In this document: positions 59,570 through 64,000 of the stretch, piece after piece
Layout: every line of letters starts with the position of its first letter
Numbering within the stretch: position 1 is the first letter of the stretch
Source of the DNA: Halichoerus grypus
Taxonomy: Eukaryota; Chordata; Mammalia; Carnivora; Phocidae
Length of the DNA: 64,000 nt
NCBI RefSeq assembly: GCF_964656455.1
Contig: NC_135726.1
Location: forward strand, 23,447,168 to 23,511,167
Direction of reading: 5' to 3'
Notes under the pieces: model-generated
Databases searched by the model: none
What the model was told of the DNA's origin: nothing
The model's input: only the letters and a program-made list of their open reading frames with translations
Made by a program: the position numbers and the translations under genes

Positions 59570-61020
59570 CTTATGTGGATTTTCAATGTGGGGGGGACTG
59601 CCATATTAACAAATACTTCTACATAATGATACCTGATGTACATATTTTAGAGAGTTTTAGAGATTGTATATATAGCTACATTTTTTAACATCAGTTAAGC
59701 TCATTGTCATAAATTACATTGTACACATAATCTCATTTTTTATTGACTCCTCTATGCTTAATTAAATTGTCCTTTTATTATACCTTCCCTTCAGCTGGTA
59801 TACTTAAGCCAACATGCCAATTTCATCCATTTTGTTTATATGTTAAAGCTACCACATACATTTTGGTAAGTCAGCTCAATCTTTGTACTTTTCAAATTCA
59901 ATTAAGTTGAAAGCTTTGTCTAGTTTGATAAGAGACAACTGCTGAAAGCTAATGCCTTACAGAAAAATGTTACAAGGACAAAATATCATTTAATAGAGAA
60001 GAGGAAAACATATCTTTAATTTAACAGACAATAAAGTGAATTTTTTTTCAAATACTCCATCAATTATATAGAAGATATTATTTAAAACCGTATGTAGCTT
60101 CAAATGCCTCCATTTAACACACACTATGAGAGTGACCTTATTTGTTTATTTTACTAAAGATTAAAAAGGCACATTTTTCTGCAGAAGCAAGTTAATGTTC
60201 AGTAATCCTAAAAATGGCTTTAACTTTGTAACTATATATAATAGACTTAATTTGTGTTCACAGAAATGATAAAGTGAAGTTTGATTTTTACTGATTTGTA
60301 TTCAAAATTAGGACAACATTCTTGGTGCGAAACCTTCTCAGTATATGTATTTTCAAACGCCTTATGTTTCTTCCACCTACACTGTGAGGTTTGCTTAAAG
60401 CCTGCTTAGCTAATATTTCAAGGCCAGAAATATGTATTAAACCTAAATCTATGTCAAACACTATGAAACATCCTGCAGACAGGTTTGTGACTATGGCCAT
60501 AATCCTGCCCAAATATCATGGCCTAAGAAGACCAACAGGTTCATGCTTAACTGTTACATTAAGACAATTACAAAGGGTGTTAACGACAAGACTTAGAAAA
60601 ATCAATGAATCTCTATCGTAAGGAGTAACACATGTATACAAAAAGTTATGGTTGGGTTGTGACTTAAGGGTTAAATTGATGTGTTCAGAGATATTTTAAG
60701 TTGGGGAACAGGCATAAACAAAGTGTTCATATAGGCTTTATGGACCTGAGTATCTACTGTAATTGGAATAGAACACAGGTAAGTATGCTTGAGGGGTGAG
60801 CTTGGGAAGGTATGGTAGGACTTGGCTGGAAAAGGCAGTGAGGCTCATTGGGGCATTTTTTGTACTTCAAATCATTTGTCACACCACTCGGTACAGTATA
60901 GGCCTGAAGTTAATTATTACTCTAAAACCTTTTCTGACTTGCCTGCTGCAAACCCATAGAGTGAAAGAGTAGCACTCTGTTTTGGAGAGCAGGAGGGTGA
61001 TAGCGACAACAGGTAAGGGC
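59570..61020. other. Unique sequence without repeats
   Basis: About 1.45 kb with no recognisable transposable element. A 76-codon open frame (60391-60621 plus) overlaps a 74-codon one on the other strand, without recognisable domains. It is one of the more even-composition stretches of the window, so suited to a conservation test. Confidence 0.45.
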
Positions 61021-61039
61021 ACAGAAATAGAAATTAGTG

Positions 61040-61211
61040 GGGTACCTGGGTGGCTCAGCTGGGTTAAGTGTCTGCCTTTAGCTCAGGTCAGGATCCCAGG
61101 GTCCTGGGATTGAGCCCCACATCGAGCTCCCTGCTCAGTGGGGAGCCTGCTTCTTCCTCTGCCCCTCCCCCCATGCTCTCTCAAATAAATAAATAAAACC
61201 TTAAAAAAAAA
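61040..61211 (+). mobile_element. CAN-SINE
   Basis: GGGTACCTGGGTGGCTCAG head, shortened CT-rich body, AAATAAATAAATAAAACCTT tail. 17-bp duplication 'agaaatagaaattagtg' / 'agaaatagaaatgagtg' (61023-61039, 61212-61228, one difference). Confidence 0.94.
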
Positions 61212-61517
61212 AGAAATAGAAATGAGTGTACATTTATTAGTTTGGGGACAGGAGAATTAGCAGGACTTAAACATTTTACCAAACTTTTCTCTCCTACCAC
61301 AAACTTTGACACTTCCATCAAAGATTTCAGAAATAAAGATGTAGGGATTTTTGTCTTTTTCTTTGAAGTTCCAATCAGGGAGTCAGTTCAATCTGATTTT
61401 ACAACTGCTTACTGTATGTGATAAATACCCATGTTCTCAGTGATTTTTTACATTGTTTCAATTTTTTTTTTAAATTTATCTTTCAGTGGCTCATGTTTTC
61501 CCAATAGCCATTTCTTT

Positions 61518-62520
61518 TTTTTTTTTTTTTAATTTTTTTTTATTGTTATGTTAATCCCCATACATTACATCATTAGTTTTAGATATACTGTTCCATGATT
61601 CATTGTTTGTGCATAACACCCAGTGCTCCATGCAGAACGTGCCCTCCTCAATACCCATCACCAGGCTAACCCATCCTCCCAACCCCCTCCCCTCTAGAAC
61701 CCTCAGTTTGTTTTTCAGAGTCCATCGTCTCTCATGGTTCTTCTCCCCCTCCGATTTCCCCCCCTTCATTCTTCCCCTCCTGCTACATTCTTCTTCTTCT
61801 TTTTTTCTTTCTTAACATATATTGCATTATTTGTTTCAGAGGTACAGATCTGAGATTCAACAGTCTTGCACAATTCACAGCGCTTACCAGAACACATACC
61901 CTCCCCAGTGTCCATCACCCAGTCACCCCATCCCTCCCACCCCACCCCCCACTCCAGCAACCCTCAGTTTGTTTCCTGAGATTAAGAATTCCTCATATCA
62001 GTGAGGTCATATGATACATGTCTTTCTCTGTTTGACTTATTTCGCTCAGCATAATACCCTCCAGTTCCATCCACGTCATTGCAAATGGCAAGATCTTATT
62101 CCTTTTGATGGCTGCATAATATTCCATTGTATATATATACCACATCTTCTTTATCCATTCATCTGTTGATGGACATCTTGGCTCTTTCCACAGTTTGGCT
62201 ATTGTGGACATTGCTGCTATAAACATCGGGGTGCACGTAGCCTTTCGGGTCCCTACTTTTGTATCTTTGGGGTAAATACCCAGTAGTGCAATTGCTGGAT
62301 CATATGGTAGCTCTATTTTCAACTTTTTGAGGAACCTCCATACTGTTTTCCAGAGTGGCTGCACCAGCTTGCATTCCCACCAACAGTGTAGGAGGGTTCC
62401 CCTTTCTCCGCATCCCCGCCAACATCTGTCGTTTCCTGACTTATTAATTTTAGCCATTCTGACTGGTGTGAGGTGGTATCTCATTGAGGTTTTGATTTGG
62501 ATTTCCCTGATGCCGAGCGA
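61518..62520 (-). mobile_element. Young 5'-truncated L1 with perfect 20-bp TSD
   Basis: T-rich tail at left (61518-61551), carnivore L1 3' UTR ('gttccatgattcattgtttgtgcataacacccagtgctccatg'), then the ORF2 3' end. Flanked by an exact 20-bp duplication TTCCCAATAGCCATTTCTTT (61498-61517 and 62521-62540). About 1.0 kb of a ~6 kb element. Confidence 0.96.
61993..62520 (-). pseudogene. L1 ORF2 C-terminal fragment, open reading frame intact
   Basis: Minus-strand frame, open from the 5' truncation point (about 62520) to its natural stop near 61993. It encodes about the last 175 residues of LINE-1 ORF2p. It keeps the Cys-rich [18 protein letters not shown] motif (C-x3-C-x7-H-x4-C) and the following [18 protein letters not shown] block, which in full ORF2p lie C-terminal to the endonuclease and reverse transcriptase. 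Those catalytic domains are missing, so this is a dead fragment, not a gene. The first Met (62484) is internal to the family and not a real start. Lack of stops, compared with the remnant at 31920-33001, fits a more recent insertion. Confidence 0.92.
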
Positions 62521-62595
62521 TTCCCAATAGCCATTTCTTTACTTGGTGGGTGCTCATAATAATCTCTCCTTGGAATGTCTTTCCCCTTGCAAGAA

Positions 62596-62630
62596 TACAC
62601 ACACACACACACACGCACACGCACACGCAC
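62596..62630 (+). repeat. (AC)n/(GCAC)n microsatellite
   Basis: AC run with regular G substitutions giving GCACAC units. Likely variable in length. Confidence 0.95.
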
Positions 62631-62945
62631 TACATTTTCTTTATGACTCTCAAATCTTTAGTGAAAATAATTATTTCCTACTTAGGTAGGTTATATGATA
62701 CTATTTCCCACTGGGAAATTTCAACTTCAAACAGAAAATCACCTCTGTAAATCCAATGATAATTTTATTTCTGCTAACTATGGATGATATTAGAAGGGAA
62801 ACAAATAAATAACAAGGAGTTATTGTGATTCATACTAACAAGCATTAGAATAAACCAAACATTCTAAGTGGATGTCACATTTATTATCTACATGTTAGTC
62901 AAAGCAATTCAATATTGTAATTTTTTTAAAAAAGACAGCATCTTT

Positions 62946-63142
62946 GGGGCACCTGGGTGGCTCAGTCGGTTCAGTGGCTGCCTTCGGCTCAGGTCATGAT
63001 CCCAGGGTTCTGGGATCGAGTCCTGCATCAGGCTCCTTGCTCAGCAGGGAGTCTGCTTCTCCCTCTCCTTCTGCCTGCCGCTCTGCCTACCTGTGCTCTC
63101 TCTCTCTGTCAGGTAAATAAATAAAATCTTAAAAAAAAAAAA
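62946..63142 (+). mobile_element. CAN-SINE
   Basis: GGGGCACCTGGGTGGCTCAGTCGG head, GGGATCGAGTCCTGC B-box-like part, CT-rich body, GTAAATAAATAAAATCTT and A run. Imperfect flanking duplication 'aaaaagacagcatcttt' / 'aaaaaggcatcttt'. Confidence 0.94.
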
Positions 63143-63151
63143 GGCATCTTT

Positions 63152-64000
63152 CACAGTAGTGAAACTGAACTATTATTTTTGTTCACTCGTTTTATTTGGA
63201 TACTAAAACTCAGAGATAATACCTAAGCGATTTGGGATATGACATGTCTCTAGTCTGTGCCATCTATAAAATAAAGAAAATGGACAAAACAATCTCTAAA
63301 TCCCCTTTTATCTCTCAAAAATCCCTCTCCCTTATAATTACCAGTATGATTTTCTTTTTAAACTTTTGAAAAAAGAGAATTATAAGAAACTGTTTAATAA
63401 TGATTCTTTGGAATTTATACTTTAACAGGCAGCCATATTTATCCCCTAAATTAGGTCTCAAAGGTCAAAAAGCAATCAATTATCTACTGTTTTCCTGCTT
63501 TAATTGGTAGTGTATGTTTGAAAAAGCTTTAAACATAAATGTTTGCATTCTATCTCTAAAATATGAAAGATTGCAAGACGAAAAGGGAGATCTTTAGTAA
63601 TATATAATGGATAGAAGTTCCCAAATTAAATATCTATATTTAATTGCCTTGGTATCTCTAATTTCCTTATGAAGCTTTATATAATCTGTAGCATTTACCT
63701 TTTTATTTGCAGAAGCATATCAGGATATCTGAATATTTTAAGATATTTAAGAGAACCTCTAAAGACATTCACTGATATATTAAGAATTATATAAATTGTC
63801 AAAAAATTTAAACTAAGTAAATAAAAAAGAAAATTGGTAATTTTACAGAAAGGCTATAAATAATGACATATAGATGTCCTTCCTATTTTCTGTTCTATTT
63901 CTTAGCCCTTTAAGACACATAAATAAGAATGGTGATAATAATGGTTCTTTATATTGTCTATTCATTTTTTTTTTTTTAATCTGATTTAATGCTCATAAAA
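63152..64000. other. Unique AT-rich sequence
   Basis: No repeat family seen. 63451-63470 contains a nuclear-receptor-like direct repeat (AGGTCT then AAGGTCA). No gene structure supported. Confidence 0.45.

Noticed and set aside
60391..60621. 76-codon plus-strand open frame with fairly even composition
   Set aside because: An equally long frame overlaps on the other strand. No domain or known family, and length within chance expectation.
1..64000. A novel multi-gene biological system
   Set aside because: No cluster of real coding genes exists here. Everything recognisable is transposable-element debris, simple repeats or unique non-coding DNA.

Overview
This 64 kb window is ordinary mammalian nuclear DNA from a gene-poor (intergenic or deep-intronic) region. 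I found no protein-coding exon, structural RNA gene, CpG-island promoter, CRISPR array or prokaryotic-type operon that I can support. Eighteen tRNA-derived CAN-SINE copies carry the head GGGGCGCCTGGGTGGCTCAG, a CT-rich body and an AAATAAATAAAATCTT tail. This form is typical of arctoid carnivores (bear, seal and weasel lineages) and differs from the canid and felid versions as I know them. The species cannot be fixed further from the sequence alone.

Layout. 1-5 kb: AT-rich unique sequence with ancient repeats and one conspicuous CpG-dense stretch (3.74-4.37 kb). 5-20 kb: MIR copies, a Tigger-like DNA transposon (9.6-10.1 kb), a MaLR-type LTR (10.8-11.3 kb), an (AT)28 tract, a long polypyrimidine tract (15.94-16.12 kb) and four SINEs. 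22.2-26.1 kb: a decayed ERVL-class endogenous retrovirus with both LTRs still recognisable, interrupted by two SINEs. 27.5 kb: a solo MLT2-like LTR. 29.3-34.8 kb: an old L1 on the minus strand, a younger 5'-truncated L1 and a pair of ~180-bp direct repeats. 35.6-38.2 kb: LTR and gag-region remains of a second ERVL-like element with a MaLR LTR next to it. 43-48.5 kb: three minus-strand MaLR-type LTRs and an L2-like LINE. 48.5-54.3 kb: four SINEs and a (TA)27 tract. 56.2-58.6 kb: an old plus-strand L1 broken by an LTR and a SINE. 59.0-59.6 kb: a three-level SINE/L1/SINE nest. 61.5-62.5 kb: a young L1 3' fragment with a perfect 20-bp target-site duplication.

The only protein-like reading frames of known origin are L1 ORF2 remnants at 31.9-33.0 and 62.0-62.5 kb. 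There is no gene network to describe. What the window offers is a datable record of insertions: intact target-site duplications give their relative order, and several small events are unusual. These are a poly(A)-tail-only insertion, a retrocopied fragment carrying a Tigger end, and a 54-bp near-identical dispersed duplication. I looked for a novel functional system and did not find one. Repeat family names come from memory of consensus features and were not checked against a database.
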